The notes under the pieces are model-generated. The model was not told the origin of the DNA and searched no databases. It worked only from the letters and a program-made list of their open reading frames with translations. 64,000 nucleotides of DNA. It comes from Liolophura sinensis. Lineage: Eukaryota; Mollusca; Polyplacophora; Chitonida; Chitonidae. The stretch spans positions 28,940 to 92,939 of the forward strand of contig NW_027018074.1 of the NCBI RefSeq assembly GCF_032854445.1, written 5' to 3'. Position 1 is the stretch's first letter; the number at the start of each line of letters is the position of its first letter. Below are positions 11,750 through 26,408 of the stretch, one piece after another. Both the position numbers and the translations under genes were made by a program.

Positions 11750-14624
11750 ACGTCGGATTAGCCTCTTACCAGCAGCATTGGAACAGTTTTTCCACTTTTG
11801 GATTTTTGCCTGGTCTTTTTGCTAATTTAAATCGGCTACATTAACTATGTACAATCGCGACTGGTCATTACTATATTCAACATTTCATTATAAGTTATGT
11901 GCCCTTCGGTAGCCCAGACGACGTCAAATCTTTGGGCCAAGCCCATTTAACTCACCCAGCAAATGTCTTCCTTCTAAGTCGAAGACAAACTCAATGTCTT
12001 TATCTACATGTAGAAAAACCACACCATTTGTATATAAAAAAAACACAAGGTACTTGATACAATCCGCTGTTAAAAGTACAATTGAACACTGACCCACATC
12101 AATAAGGTGCCAAAGGATGCGCAATTGGGCCAGGCATCTCCATCTGTTGAAAAATTGCAAATTTCCTTGGTTTCCATGGAGTAAGAGCCGTTGCTGGGCA
12201 CGTGATCTTGACATCATTGATTATTCATTTGTGGCTACAGCCAAAAGTATTGGTCGGAGAGCAACGCGGTTTGCACCATTCGATTTCTCGTCACAAAATA
12301 CGTCGGATTAGCATCTTACCAACAGCATTGGAACAGTTTTTCTACTTTTGGATTTTTGCCTGGTCTTTTTGCTAATTGAAATCGGCTACATTATCTATGT
12401 ACAATCGCGACTGGTCATTACTATATTCAACTTTTCATTATAAGTTATGTGCCCTTCGGTAGCCCAGACGACGTCAAATCTTTGGGCCAAGCCCATTTAA
12501 CTCACCCAGCAAATGTCTTACTTCTAAGTCGAAGACAAACTCAATGTCTTTATCTACATGTAGAAAAACCACACCATTTGTATATAAAAAAAACACAAGG
12601 TAGTTGATACAATCCGCTGTAAAAAGTACAATTGAACACTGACCCACATCAATAAGGTGCCAAAGGATGCGCAATAGGGCCAGGCATCCCCAGCTGTTGA
12701 AAAATTGCAAATTTCCTTGGTTTCCATGGAGTAAGAGCCGTTGCTGGGCACGTGATCTTGACATCATTGATTATTCATTTGTGGCTACAGCCAAAAGTAT
12801 TGGTCGGAGAGCAACGCGGTTTGCACCATTCGATTTCTCGTCACAAAATACGTCGGATTAGCCTCTTACCAGCAGCATTGGAACAGTTTTTCCACTTTTG
12901 GATTTTTGCCTGGTCATTTTGCTAATTGAAATCGGCTACATTAACTATGTACAATCGCGACTGGTCATTACTATATTCAACATTTCATTATAAGTTATGT
13001 GCTTTTATGAGTTTTTCCACTTTTGGATTTTTGCCTGGTTATTTTGCTAATTGAAATCGGCTACATTAACTATGTACAATCGCGACTGGTCATTACTATA
13101 TTCAACATTTCATTATAAGTTATGTGCCCTTCGGTAGCCCAGACGACGTCAAATCTTTGGGCCAAGCCCATTTACCTCACCCAGCAAATGTCTTTCTTCT
13201 AAGTCGAAGACAATCTCAATGTCTTTATCTACATGTAGAAAAACCACACCATTTGTATATAAAAAAAACACAAGGTACTTGATACAACCCGCTGTAAAAA
13301 GTACAATTGAACACTGACCCACATCAATAAGGTGCCAAAGGATGCGCAATTGGGCCAGGCATCTCCAGCTGTTGAAAAATTGCAAATTTCCTTGGTTTCC
13401 ATGGAGTAAGAGCCGTTGCTGGGCACGTGATCTTGACATCATTGATTATTCATTTGTTGCTACAGCCAAAAGTATTGGTCGGAGAGCAACGCGGTTTGCA
13501 CCATTCGATTTCTCGTCACAAAATACGTCGGATTAGCCTCTTACCAGCAGCATTGGAACAGTTTTTCCACTTTTGGATTTTTGCCTGGTCTTTTTGCTAA
13601 TTGAAATCGGCTACATTAACTATGTACAATCGCGACTGGTCATTACTATATTCAACATTTCATTATAAGTTATGTGCCCTTCGGTAGCCCAGACGACGTC
13701 AAATCTTTGGGCCAAGCCCATTTAACTCACCCAGCAAATGTCTTACTTCTAAGTCGAAGACAAACTCAATGTCTTTATCTACATGTAGAAAAACCACACC
13801 ATTTGTATATAAAAAAAACACAAGGTACTTGATACAATCCGCTGTTAAAAGTACAATTGAACACTGACCCACATCAATAAGGTGCCAAAGGATGCGCAAT
13901 TGGGCCAGGCATCTCCATCTGTTGAAAAATTGCAAATTTCCTTGGTTTCCATGGAGTAAGAGCCGTTGCTGGGCACGTGATCTTGACATCATTGATTATT
14001 CATTTGTGGCTACAGCCAAAAGTATTGGTCGGAGAGCAACGCGGTTTGCACCATTCGATTTCTCGTCACAAAATACGTCGGATTAGCATCTTACCAACAG
14101 CATTGGAACAGTTTTTCTACTTTTGGATTTTTGCCTGGTCTTTTTGCTAATTGAAATCGGCTACATTATCTATGTACAATCGCGACTGGTCATTACTATA
14201 TTCAACTTTTCATTATAAGTTATGTGCCCTTCGGTAGCCCAGACGACGTCAAATCTTTGGGCCAAGCCCATTTAACTCACCCAGCAAATGTCTTACTTCT
14301 AAGTCGAAGACAAACTCAATGTCTTTATCTACATGTAGAAAAACCACACCATTTGTATATAAAAAAAACACAAGGTAGTTGATACAATCCGCTGTAAAAA
14401 GTACAATTGAACACTGACCCACATCAATAAGGTGCCAAAGGATGCGCAATAGGGCCAGGCATCTCCAGCTGTTGAAAAATTGCAAATTTCCTTGGTTTCC
14501 ATGGAGTAAGAGCCGTTGCTGGGCACGTGATCTTGACATCATTGATTATTCATTTGTGGCTACAGCCAAAAGTATTGGTCGGAGAGCAACGCGGTTTGCA
14601 CCATTCGATTTCTCGTCACAAAAT
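11750..14624 (+). repeat. Two-unit block repeated at a 1,775-bp shift
   Basis: Units with anchors 11924 and 12474 recur at 13699 and 14249, separated by one long unit (anchor 13149). Shared diagnostic variants are catctccatctgttg, gctgttaaaagtac, gcatcttaccaacagc, cattatctatg, aaggtagttgatac and gcaatagggcc. The long unit 13149 resembles the one at 10824 (both have gacaatctc with a class A body), so an older 2,325-bp register (10824 to 13149) is also visible. Confidence 0.75.
12885..13127 (+). repeat. 125-bp internal duplication 7
   Basis: The second copy has ggttattttgc, a change one step from the ggtcattttgc of duplication 6. Body as in duplication 6. Confidence 0.9.
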
Positions 14625-15208
14625 ACGTCGGATTAGCCTCTTACCAGCAGCATTGGAACAGTTTTTCCACTTTTGGATTTTTGCCTGGTCATTTTGCTAA
14701 TTGAAATCGGCTACATTAACTATGTACAATCGCGACTGGTCATTACTATATTCAACATTTCATTATAAGTTATGTGCCCTTCGGTAGCCCAGACGACGTC
14801 AAATCTTTGGGCCAAGCCCATTTAACTCACCCAGCAAATGTCTTACTTCTAAGTCGAAGACAAACTCAATGTCTTTATCTACATGTAGAAAAACCACACC
14901 CTTTGTATATAAAAAAACACAAGGTACTTGATACAATCCGCTGTAAAAAGTACAATTGAACACTGACCCACATCAATAAGGTGCCAAAGGATGCGCAATT
15001 GGGCCAGGCATCTCCAGCTGTTGAAAAATTGCAAATTTCCTTGGTTTCCATGGAGTAAGAGCCGTTGCTGGGCACGTGATCTTGACATCATTGATTATTC
15101 ATTTGTGGCTACAGCCAAAAGTATTGGTCGGAGAGCAACGCGGTTTACACCATTCGATTTCTCGTCACAAAATACGTCGGATTAGCCTCTTACCAGCAGC
15201 ATTGGAAC

Positions 15209-15451
15209 AGTTTTTCCACTTTTGGATTTTTGCCTGGTCATTTTGCTAATTGAAATCGGCTACATTAACTATGTACAATCGCGACTGGTCATTACTATAT
15301 TCAACATTTCATTATAAGTTATGTGCTTTTATGAGTTTTTCCACTTTTGGATTTTTGCCTGGTCATTTTGCTAATTGAAATCGGCTACATTAACTATGTA
15401 CAATCGCGACTGGTCATTACTATATTTAACATTTCATTATAAGTTATGTGC
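15209..15451 (+). repeat. 125-bp internal duplication 8
   Basis: Both copies read ggtcattttgc, and the second has tatatttaac. The class A body has gtagctcag and, for the first time in the array, ctcattgtc and aaatgtac, the markers of the later class A units. Confidence 0.9.
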
Positions 15452-16433
15452 CCTTCGGTAGCTCAGACGACGTCAAATCTTTGGGCCAAGCCCATTTACC
15501 TCACCCAGCAAATGTCTTTCTTCTAAGTCGAAGACAAACTCATTGTCTTTATCTACATGTAGAAAAACCACACCATTTGTATATAAAAAAAACACAAGGT
15601 ACTTGATACAATCCGCTGTAAAATGTACAATTGAACACTGACCCACATCAATAAGGTGCCAAAGGATGCGCAATAGGGCCAGGCATCTCCAGCTGTTGAA
15701 AAATTGCAAATTTCCTTGGTTTCCATGGAGTAAGAGCCGTTGCTGGGCACGTGATCTTGACATCATTGATTATTCATTTGTGGCTACAGCCAAAAGTATT
15801 GGTCGGAGAGCAACGCGGTTTGCACCATTCGATTTCTCGTCACAAAATACGTCGGATTAGCCTCTTACCAGCAGCATTGGAACAGTTTTTCCACTTTTGG
15901 ATTTTTGCCTGGTCATTTTGCTAATTGAAATCGGCTACATTAACTATGTACAATCGCGACTGGTCATTACTATATTCAACATTTCATTATAAGTTATGTG
16001 CCCTTCGGTAGCCCAGACGACGTCAAATCTTTGGGCCAAGCCCATTTAACTCACCCAGCAAATGTCTTACTTCTAAGTCGAAGACAAACTCAATGTCTTT
16101 ATCTACATGTAGAAAAACCACACCCTTTGTATATAAAAAAAACACAAGGTACTTGATACAATCCGCTGTAAAAAGTACAATTGAACACTGACCCACATCA
16201 ATAAGGTGCCAAAGGATGCGCAATTGGGCCAGGCATCTCCAGCTGTTGAAAAATTGCAAATTTCCTTGGTTTCCATGGAGTAAGAGCCGTTGCTGGGCAC
16301 GTGATCTTGACATCATTGATTATTCATTTGTGGCTACAGCCAAAAGTATTGGTCGGAGAGCAACGCGGTTTACACCATTCGATTTCTCGTCACAAAATAC
16401 GTCGGATTAGCCTCTTACCAGCAGCATTGGAAC

Positions 16434-16676
16434 AGTTTTTCCACTTTTGGATTTTTGCCTGGTCATTTTGCTAATTGAAATCGGCTACATTAACTATGTA
16501 CAATCGCGACTGGTCATTACTATATTCAACATTTCATTATAAGTTATGTGCTTTTATGAGTTTTTCCACTTTTGGATTTTTGCCTGGTCCTTTTGCTAAT
16601 TGAAATCGGCTACATTAACTATGTACAATCGCGACTGGTCATTACTATATTCAACATTTCATTATAAGTTATGTGC
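16434..16676 (+). repeat. 125-bp internal duplication 9
   Basis: Standard form: first copy cattttgc, second copy ccttttgc, linker ttttatg. It opens the first four-unit higher-order repeat. Confidence 0.92.
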
Positions 16677-18758
16677 CCTTCGGTAGCTCAGACGACGTCA
16701 AATCTTTGGGCCAAGCCCATTTACCTCACCCAGCAAATGTCTTTCTTCTAAGTCGAAGACAAACTCATTGTCTTTATCTACATGTAGAAAAACCACACCA
16801 TTTGTATATAAAAAAAACACAAGGTACTTGATACAATCCGCTGTAAAATGTACAATTGAACACTGACCCACATCAATAAGGTGCCAAAGGATGCGCAATT
16901 GGGCCAGGCATCTCCAGCTGTTGAAAAATTGCAAATTTCCTTGGTTTCCATGGAGTAAGAGCCGTTGCTGGGCACGTGATCTTGACATCATTGATTATTC
17001 ATTTGTGGCTACAGCCAAAAGTATTGGTCGGAGAGCAACGCGGTTTGCACCATTCGATTTCTCGTCACAAAATACGTCGGATTAGCCTCTTACCAGAAGC
17101 ATTGGAACAGTTTTTCCACTTTTGGATTTTTGCCTGGTCATTTTGCTAATTTAAATCGGCTACATTAACTATGTACAATCGCGACTGGTCATTACTATAT
17201 TCAACTTTTCATTATAAGTTATGTGCCCTTCGGTAGCCCAGACGACGTCAAATCTTTGGGCCAAGCCCATTTAACTCACCCAACAAATGTCTTACTTCTA
17301 AGTCGAAGACAAACTCAATGTCTTTATCTACATGTAGAAAAACCACACCATTTGTATATAAAAAAAACAAAAGGTACTTGATACAATCCGCTGTAAAATG
17401 TACAATTGAACACTGACCCACATCAATAAGGTGCCAAAGGATGCGCAATTGGGCCAGGCATCTCCAGCTGTTGAAAAATTGCAAATTTCCTTGGTTTCCA
17501 TGGAGTAAGAGCCGTTGCTGGGCACGTGATCTTGACATCATTGATTATTCATTTGTGGCCACAGCCAAAAGTATTGGTCGGAGAGCAACGCGGTTTGCAC
17601 CATTCGATTTCTCGTCACAAAATACGTCGGATTAGCCTCTTACCAGCAGCATTGGAACAGTTTTTCCACTTTTGGGTTTTTGCCTGGTCATTTTGCTAAT
17701 TGAAATCGGCTACATTAACTATGTACAATCGCGACTGGTCATTACTATATTCAACATTTCATTATAAGTTATGTGCCCTTCGGTAGCCCAGACGACGTCA
17801 AATCTTTGGGCCAAGCCCATTTAACTCACCCAGCAAATGTCTTACTTCTAAGTCGAAGACAAACTCAATGTCTTTATCTACATGTAGAAAAACCACACCC
17901 TTTGTATATAAAAAAAACACAAGGTACTTGATACAATCCGCTGTAAAAAGTACAATTGAACACTGACCCACATCAATAAGGTGCCAAAGGATGCGCAATT
18001 GGGCCAGGCATCTCCAGCTGTTGAAAAATTGCAAATTTCCTTGGTTTCCATGGAGTAAGAGCCGTTGCTGGGCACGTGATCTTGACATCATTGATTATTC
18101 ATTTGTGGCTACAGCCAAAAGTATTGGTCGGAGAGCAACGCGGTTTGCACCATTCGATTTCTCGTCACAAAATACGTCGGATTAGCCTCTTACCAGCAGC
18201 ATTGGAACAGTTTTTCCACTTTTGGATTTTTGCCTGGTCATTTTGCTAATTGAAATCGGCTACATTAACTATGTACAATCGCGACTGGTCATTACTATAT
18301 TCAACATTTCATTATAAGTTATGTGCCCTTCGGTAGCCCAGACGACGTCAAATCTTTGGGCCAAGCCCATTTAACTCACCCAGCAAATGTCTTACTTCTA
18401 AGTCGAAGACAAACTCAATGTCTTTATCTACATGTAGAAAAACCACACCCTTTGTATATAAAAAAAACACAAGGTACTTGATACAATCCGCTGTAAAAAG
18501 TACAATTGAACACTGACCCACATCAATAAGGTGCCAAAGGATGCGCAATTGGGCCAGGCATCTCCAGCTGTTGAAAAATTGCAAATTTCCTTGGTTTCCA
18601 TGGAGTAAGAGCCGTTGCTGGGCACGTGATCTTGACATCATTGATTATTCATTTGTGGCTACAGCCAAAAGTATTGGTCGGAGAGCAACGCGGTTTACAC
18701 CATTCGATTTCTCGTCACAAAATACGTCGGATTAGCCTCTTACCAGCAGCATTGGAAC

Positions 18759-19001
18759 AGTTTTTCCACTTTTGGATTTTTGCCTGGTCATTTTGCTAAT
18801 TGAAATCGGCTACATTAACTATGTACAATCGCGACTGGTCATTACTATATTCAACATTTCATTATAAGTTATGTGCTTTTATGAGTTTTTCCACTTTTGG
18901 ATTTTTGCCTGGTCATTTTGCTAATTGAAATCGGCTACATTAACTATGTACAATCGCGACTGGTCATTACTATATTCAACATTTCATTATAAGTTATGTG
19001 C
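18759..19001 (+). repeat. 125-bp internal duplication 10
   Basis: Both copies read ggtcattttgc. It belongs to the single extra long unit between the first two four-unit repeats. Confidence 0.9.
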
Positions 19002-19433
19002 CCTTCGGTAGCTCAGACGACGTCAAATCTTTGGGCCAAGCCCATTTACCTCACCCAGCAAATGTCTTTCTTCTAAGTCGAAGACAAACTCATTGTCTTT
19101 ATCTACATGTAGAAAAACCACACCATTTGTATATAAAAAAAACACAAGGTACTTGATACAATCCGCTGTAAAATGTACAATTGAACACTGACCCACATCA
19201 ATAAGGTGCCAAAGGATGCGCAATTGGGCCAGGCATCTCCAGCTGTTGAAAAATTGCAAATTTCCTTGGTTTCCATGGAGTAAGAGCCGTTGCTGGGCAC
19301 GTGATCTTGACATCATTGATTATTCATTTGTGGCTACAGCCAAAAGTATTGGTCGGAGAGCAACGCGGTTTACACCATTCGATTTCTCGTCACAAAATAC
19401 GTCGGATTAGCCTCTTACCAGCAGCATTGGAAC

Positions 19434-19676
19434 AGTTTTTCCACTTTTGGATTTTTGCCTGGTCATTTTGCTAATTGAAATCGGCTACATTAACTATGTA
19501 CAATCGCGACTGGTCATTACTATATTCAACATTTCATTATAAGTTATGTGCTTTTATGAGTTTTTCCACTTTTGGATTTTTGCCTGGTCCTTTTGCTAAT
19601 TGAAATCGGCTACATTAACTATGTACAATCGCGACTGGTCATTACTATATTCAACATTTCATTATAAGTTATGTGC
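19434..19676 (+). repeat. 125-bp internal duplication 11
   Basis: Standard form, opening the second four-unit repeat. It directly follows another long unit, one of the few long-long neighbours. Confidence 0.92.
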
Positions 19677-21758
19677 CCTTCGGTAGCTCAGACGACGTCA
19701 AATCTTTGGGCCAAGCCCATTTACCTCACCCAGCAAATGTCTTTCTTCTAAGTCGAAGACAAACTCATTGTCTTTATCTACATGTAGAAAAACCACACCA
19801 TTTGTATATAAAAAAAACACAAGGTACTTGATACAATCCGCTGTAAAATGTACAATTGAACACTGACCCACATCAATAAGGTGCCAAAGGATGCGCAATT
19901 GGGCCAGGCATCTCCAGCTGTTGAAAAATTGCAAATTTCCTTGGTTTCCATGGAGTAAGAGCCGTTGCTGGGCACGTGATCTTGACATCATTGATTATTC
20001 ATTTGTGGCTACAGCCAAAAGTATTGGTCGGAGAGCAACGCGGTTTGCACCATTCGATTTCTCGTCACAAAATACGTCGGATTAGCCTCTTACCAGAAGC
20101 ATTGGAACAGTTTTTCCACTTTTGGATTTTTGCCTGGTCATTTTGCTAATTTAAATCGGCTACATTAACTATGTACAATCGCGACTGGTCATTACTATAT
20201 TTAACTTTTCATTATAAGTTATGTGCCCTTCGGTAGCCCAGACGACGTCAAATCTTTGGGCCAAGCCCATTTAACTCACCCAACAAATGTCTTACTTCTA
20301 AGTCGAAGACAAACTCAATGTCTTTATCTACATGTAGAAAAACCACACCATTTGTATATAAAAAAAACAAAAGGTACTTGATACAATCCGCTGTAAAAAG
20401 TACAATTGAACACTGACCCACATCAATAAGGTGCCAAAGGATGCGCAATTGGGCCAGGCATCTCCAGCTGTTGAAAAATTGCAAATTTCCTTGGTTTCCA
20501 TGGAGTAAGAGCCGTTGCTGGGCACGTGATCTTGACATCATTGATTATTCATTTGTGGCCACAGCCAAAAGTATTGGTCGGAGAGCAACGCGGTTTGTAC
20601 CATTCGATTTCTCGTCACAAAATACGTCGGATTAGCCTCTTACCAGCAGCATTGGAACAGTTTTTCCACTTTTGGGTTTTTGCCTGGTCATTTTGCTAAT
20701 TGAAATCGGCTACATTAACTATGTACAATCGCGACTGGTCATTACTATATTCAACATTTCATTATAAGTTATGTGCCCTTCGGTAGCCCAGACGACGTCA
20801 AATCTTTGGGCCAAGCCCATTTAACTCACCCAGCAAATGTCTTACTTCTAAGTCGAAGACAAACTCAATGTCTTTATCTACATGTAGAAAAACCACACCC
20901 TTTGTATATAAAAAAAACACAAGGTACTTGATACAATCCGCTGTAAAAAGTACAATTGAACACTGACCCACATCAATAAGGTGCCAAAGGATGCGCAATT
21001 GGGCCAGGCATCTCCAGCTGTTGAAAAATTGCAAATTTCCTTGGTTTCCATGGAGTAAGAGCCGTTGCTGGGCACGTGATCTTGACATCATTGATTATTC
21101 ATTTGTGGCTACAGCCAAAAGTATTGGTCGGAGAGCAACGCGGTTTGCACCATTCGATTTCTCGTCACAAAATACGTCGGATTAGCCTCTTACCAGCAGC
21201 ATTGGAACAGTTTTTCCACTTTTGGATTTTTGCCTGGTCATTTTGCTAATTGAAATCGGCTACATTAACTATGTACAATCGCGACTGGTCATTACTATAT
21301 TCAACATTTCATTATAAGTTATGTGCCCTTCGGTAGCCCAGACGACGTCAAATCTTTGGGCCAAGCCCATTTAACTCACCCAGCAAATGTCTTACTTCTA
21401 AGTCGAAGACAAACTCAATGTCTTTATCTACATGTAGAAAAACCACACCCTTTGTATATAAAAAAAACACAAGGTACTTGATACAATCCGCTGTAAAAAG
21501 TACAATTGAACACTGACCCACATCAATAAGGTGCCAAAGGATGCGCAATTGGGCCAGGCATCTCCAGCTGTTGAAAAATTGCAAATTTCCTTGGTTTCCA
21601 TGGAGTAAGAGCCGTTGCTGGGCACGTGATCTTGACATCATTGATTATTCATTTGTGGCTACAGCCAAAAGTATTGGTCGGAGAGCAACGCGGTTTACAC
21701 CATTCGATTTCTCGTCACAAAATACGTCGGATTAGCCTCTTACCAGCAGCATTGGAAC

Positions 21759-22001
21759 AGTTTTTCCACTTTTGGATTTTTGCCTGGTCATTTTGCTAAT
21801 TGAAATCGGCTACATTAACTATGTACAATCGCGACTGGTCATTACTATATTCAACATTTCATTATAAGTTATGTGCTTTTATGAGTTTTTCCACTTTTGG
21901 ATTTTTGCCTGGTCCTTTTGCTAATTGAAATCGGCTACATTAACTATGTACAATCGCGACTGGTCATTACTATATTCAACATTTCATTATAAGTTATGTG
22001 C
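21759..22001 (+). repeat. 125-bp internal duplication 12
   Basis: Standard form, opening the third (partial) four-unit repeat. Confidence 0.92.
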
Positions 22002-25000
22002 CCTTCGGTAGCTCAGACGACGTCAAATCTTTGGGCCAAGCCCATTTACCTCACCCAGCAAATGTCTTTCTTCTAAGTCGAAGACAAACTCATTGTCTTT
22101 ATCTACATGTAGAAAAACCACACCATTTGTATATAAAAAAAACACAAGGTACTTGATACAATCCGCTGTAAAATGTACAATTGAACACTGACCCACATCA
22201 ATAAGGTGCCAAAGGATGCGCAATTGGGCCAGGCATCTCCAGCTGTTGAAAAATTGCAAATTTCCTTGGTTTCCATGGAGTAAGAGCCGTTGCTGGGCAC
22301 GTGATCTTGACATCATTGATTATTCATTTGTGGCTACAGCCAAAAGTATTGGTCGGAGAGCAACGCGGTTTGCACCATTCGATTTCTCGTCACAAAATAC
22401 GTCGGATTAGCCTCTTACCAGAAGCATTGGAACAGTTTTTCCACTTTTGGATTTTTGCCTGGTCATTTTGCTAATTTAAATCGGCTACATTAACTATGTA
22501 CAATCGCGACTGGTCATTACTATATTCAACTTTTCATTATAAGTTATGTGCCCTTCGGTAGCCCAGACGACGTCAAATCTTTGGGCCAAGCCCATTTAAC
22601 TCACCCAACAAATGTCTTACTTCTAAGTCGAAGACAAACTCAATGTCTTTATCTACATGTAGAAAAACCACACCATTTGTATATAAAAAAAACAAAAGGT
22701 ACTTGATACAATCCGCTGTAAAAAGTACAATTGAACACTGACCCACATCAATAAGGTGCCAAAGGATGCGCAATTGGGCCAGGCATCTCCAGCTGTTGAA
22801 AAATTGCAAATTTCCTTGGTTTCCATGGAGTAAGAGCCGTTGCTGGGCACGTGATCTTGACATCATTGATTATTCATTTGTGGCCACAGCCAAAAGTATT
22901 GGTCGGAGAGCAACGCGGTTTGCACCATTCGATTTCTCGTCACAAAATACGTCGGATTAGCCTCTTACCAGCAGCATTGGAACAGTTTTTCCACTTTTGG
23001 GTTTTTGCCTGGTCATTTTGCTAATTGAAATCGACTACATTAACTATGTACAATCGCGACTGGTCATTACTATATTCAACATTTCATTATAAGTTATGTG
23101 CCCTTCGGTAGCCCAGACGACGTCAAATCTTTGGGCCAAGCCCATTTAACTCACCCAGCAAATGTCTTACTTCTAAGTCGAAGACAAACTCAATGTCTTT
23201 ATCTACATGTAGAAAAACCACACCCTTTGTATATAAAAAAAACACAAGGTACTTGATACAATCCGCTGTAAAAAGTACAATTGAACACTGACCCACATCA
23301 ATAAGGTGCCAAAGGATGCGCAATTGGGCCAGGCATCTCCAGCTGTTGAAAAATTGCAAATTTCCTTGGTTTCCATGGAGTAAGAGCCGTTGCTGGGCAC
23401 GTGATCTTGACATCATTGATTATTCATTTGTGGCTACAGCCAAAAGTATTGGTCGGAGAGCAACGCGGTTTGCACCATTCGATTTCTCGTCACAAAGTAC
23501 GTCGGATTAGCCTCTTACCAGCAGCATTGGAACAGTTTTTCCACTTTTGGATTTTTGCCTGGTCATTTTGCTAATTGAAATCGGCTACATTAACTATGTA
23601 CAATCGCGACTGGTCATTACTATATTCAACATTTCATTATAAGTTATGTGCCCTTCGGTAGCTCAGACGACGTCAAATCTTTGGGCCAAGCCCATTTACC
23701 TCACCCAGCAAATGTCTTTTTTCTAAGTCGAAGACAAACTCAATGTCTTTATCTACATGTAGAAAAACCACACCATTTGTATATAAAAAAAACACAAGGT
23801 ACTTGATACAACCCGCTGTAAAAAGTACAATTGAACACTGACCCACATCAATAAGGTGCCAAAGGATGCGCAATTGGGCCAGGCATCTCCAGCTGTTGAA
23901 AAATTGCAAATTTCCTTGGTTTCCGTGGAGTAAGAGCCGTTGCTGGGCACGTGATCTTGACATCATTGATTATTCATTTGTGGCTACAGCCAAAAGTATT
24001 GGTCGGAGAGCAACGCGGTTTGCACCATTCGATTTCTCGTCACAAAATACGTCGGATTAGCCTCTTACCAGCAGCATTGGAACAGTTTTTCCACTTTTGG
24101 ATTTTTGCCCGGTCTTTTTGCTAATTGAAATCGGCTACATTAACTATGTACAATCGCGACTGGTCATTACTATATTCAACATTTCATTATAAGTTATGTG
24201 CCCTTCGGTAGCCCAGACGACGTCAAATCTTTGGGCCAAGCCCATTTAACTCACCCAGCAAATGTCTTACTTCTAAGTCGAAGACAAACTCAATGTCTTT
24301 ATCTGCATGTAGAAAAACCACACCATTTGTATATAAAAAAAACACAAGGTACTTGATACAATCCGCTGTAAAAAGTACAATTGAACACTGACCCACATCA
24401 ATAAGGTGCCAAAGGATGCGCAATTGGGCCAGGCATCTCCAGCTGTTGAAAAATTGCAAATTTCCTTGGTTTCCATGGAGTAAGAGCCGTTGCTGGGCAC
24501 GTGATCTTGACATCATTGATTATTCATTTGTGGCTACAGCCAAAAGTATTGGTCGGAGAGCAACGCGGTTTGCACCATTCGATTTCTCGTCACAAAATAC
24601 GTCGGATTAGCTTCTTACCAGCAGCATTGGAACAGTTTTTATACTTTTGGATTTTTGCCTGGTCTTTTTGCTAATTGAAATCGGCTGCATTAACTATGTA
24701 CAATCGCGACTGGTCATTACTATATTCAACATTTCATTATAAGTTATGTGCCCTTCGGTAGCCCAGACGACGTCAAATCTTTGGGCCAAGCCCATTTAAC
24801 TCACCCAGCAAATGTCTTACTTCTAAGTCGAAGACAAACTCAATGTCTTTATCTACATGTAGAAAAACCACACCATTTGTATATAAAAAAAACACAAGGT
24901 ACTTGATACAATCCGCTGTAAAAAGTACAATTGAACACTGACCCACATCAATAAGGTGCCAAAGGATGCGCAATTGGGCCAGGCATCTCCAGCTGTTGAA

Positions 25001-25183
25001 AAATTGCAAATTTCCTTGGTTTCCATGGAGTAAGAGCCGTTGCTGGGCATGTGATCTTGACATCATTGATTATTCATTTGTGGCTACAGCCAAAAGTATT
25101 GGTCGGAGAGCAACGCGGTTTGCACCATTCGATTTCTCGTCACAAAATACGTCGGATTAGCCTGTTACCAGCAGCATTGGAAC

Positions 25184-25426
25184 AGTTTTTCTACTTTTGG
25201 ATTTTTGCCTGGTCATTTTGCTAATTGAAATCGGCTACATTAACTATGTACAATCGCGACTGGTCATTACTATATTCAACATTTCATTATAAGTTATGTG
25301 CTATTATGAGTTTTTCCACTTTTGGATTTTTGCCTGGTCCTTTTGCTAATTGAAATCGGCTACATTAACTATGTACAATCGCGACTGGTCATTACTATAT
25401 TCAACATTTCATTATAAGTTATGTGC
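25184..25426 (+). repeat. 125-bp internal duplication 13
   Basis: The linker is tattatg instead of ttttatg, and the first copy begins agtttttctac. This is the founder-like form of the tattatg lineage, without the extra T seen in its three relatives. Confidence 0.92.
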
Positions 25427-26408
25427 CCTTCGGTAGCTCAGACGACGTCAAATCTTTGGGCCAAGCCCATTTACCTCACCCAGCAAATGTCTTTCTTCTA
25501 AGTCGAAGACAAACTCATTGTCTTTATCTACATGTAGAAAAACCACACCATTTGTATATAAAAAAAACACAAGGTACTTGATACAATCCGCTGTAAAATG
25601 TACAATTGAACACTGACCCACATCAATAAGGTGCCAAAGGATGCGCAATTGGGCCAGGCATCTCCAGCTGTTGAAAAATTGCAAATTTCCTTGGTTTCCA
25701 TGGAGTAAGAGCCGTTGCTGGGCACGTGATCTTGACATCATTGATTATTCATTTGTGGCTACAGCCAAAAGTGTTGGTCGGAGAGCAACGCGGTTTGCAC
25801 CATTCGATTTCTCGTCACAAAATACGTCGGATTAGCCTCTTACTAGCAGCATTGGAACAGTTTTTCCACTTTTGGATTTTTGCCTGGTCTTTTTGCTAAT
25901 TTAAATCGGCTACATTAACTATGTACAATCGCGACTGGTCATTACTATATTCAACTTTTCATTATAAGTTATGTGCCCTTCGGTAGCCCAGACGACGTCA
26001 AATCTTTGGGCCAAGCCCATTTAACTCACCCAACAAATGTCTTACTTCTAAGTCGAAGACAAACTCAATGTCTTTATCTACATGTAGAAAAACCACACCA
26101 TTTGTATATAAAAAAAACAAAAGGTACTTGATACAATCCGCTGTAAAAAGTACAATTGAACACTGACCCACATCAATAAGGTGCCAAAGGATGCGCAATT
26201 GGGCCAGGCATCTCCAGCTGTTGAAAAATTGCAAATTTCCTTGGTTTCCATGGAGTAAGAGCCGTTGCTGGGCACGTGATCTTGACATCATTGATTATTC
26301 ATTTGTGGCTACAGCCAAAAGTATTGGTCGGAGAGCAACGCGGTTTGCACCATTCGATTTCTCGTCACAAAATACGTCGGATTAGCCTCTTACCAGCAGC
26401 ATTGGAAC

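Larger units (their letters stand above)
16399..23498 (+). repeat. 2,325-bp four-unit higher-order repeat
   Basis: The order is long class A unit, acaaaagg unit, then two cacaccctttg units. Full copies are 16399-18723 and 19399-21723, and a three-unit copy is 21724-23498. A single extra long unit (18724-19398) lies between the first two. Linked markers recur in each copy: accagaagcattgg with gctaatttaaat before the second unit, gtggccacagcc in it, tttgggtttttgcc before the third, and cggtttacacc in the fourth. Private changes include tatttaactttt near 20199, cggtttgtacc near 20592, atcgactac near 23031 and acaaagtacg near 23493. Confidence 0.82.
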
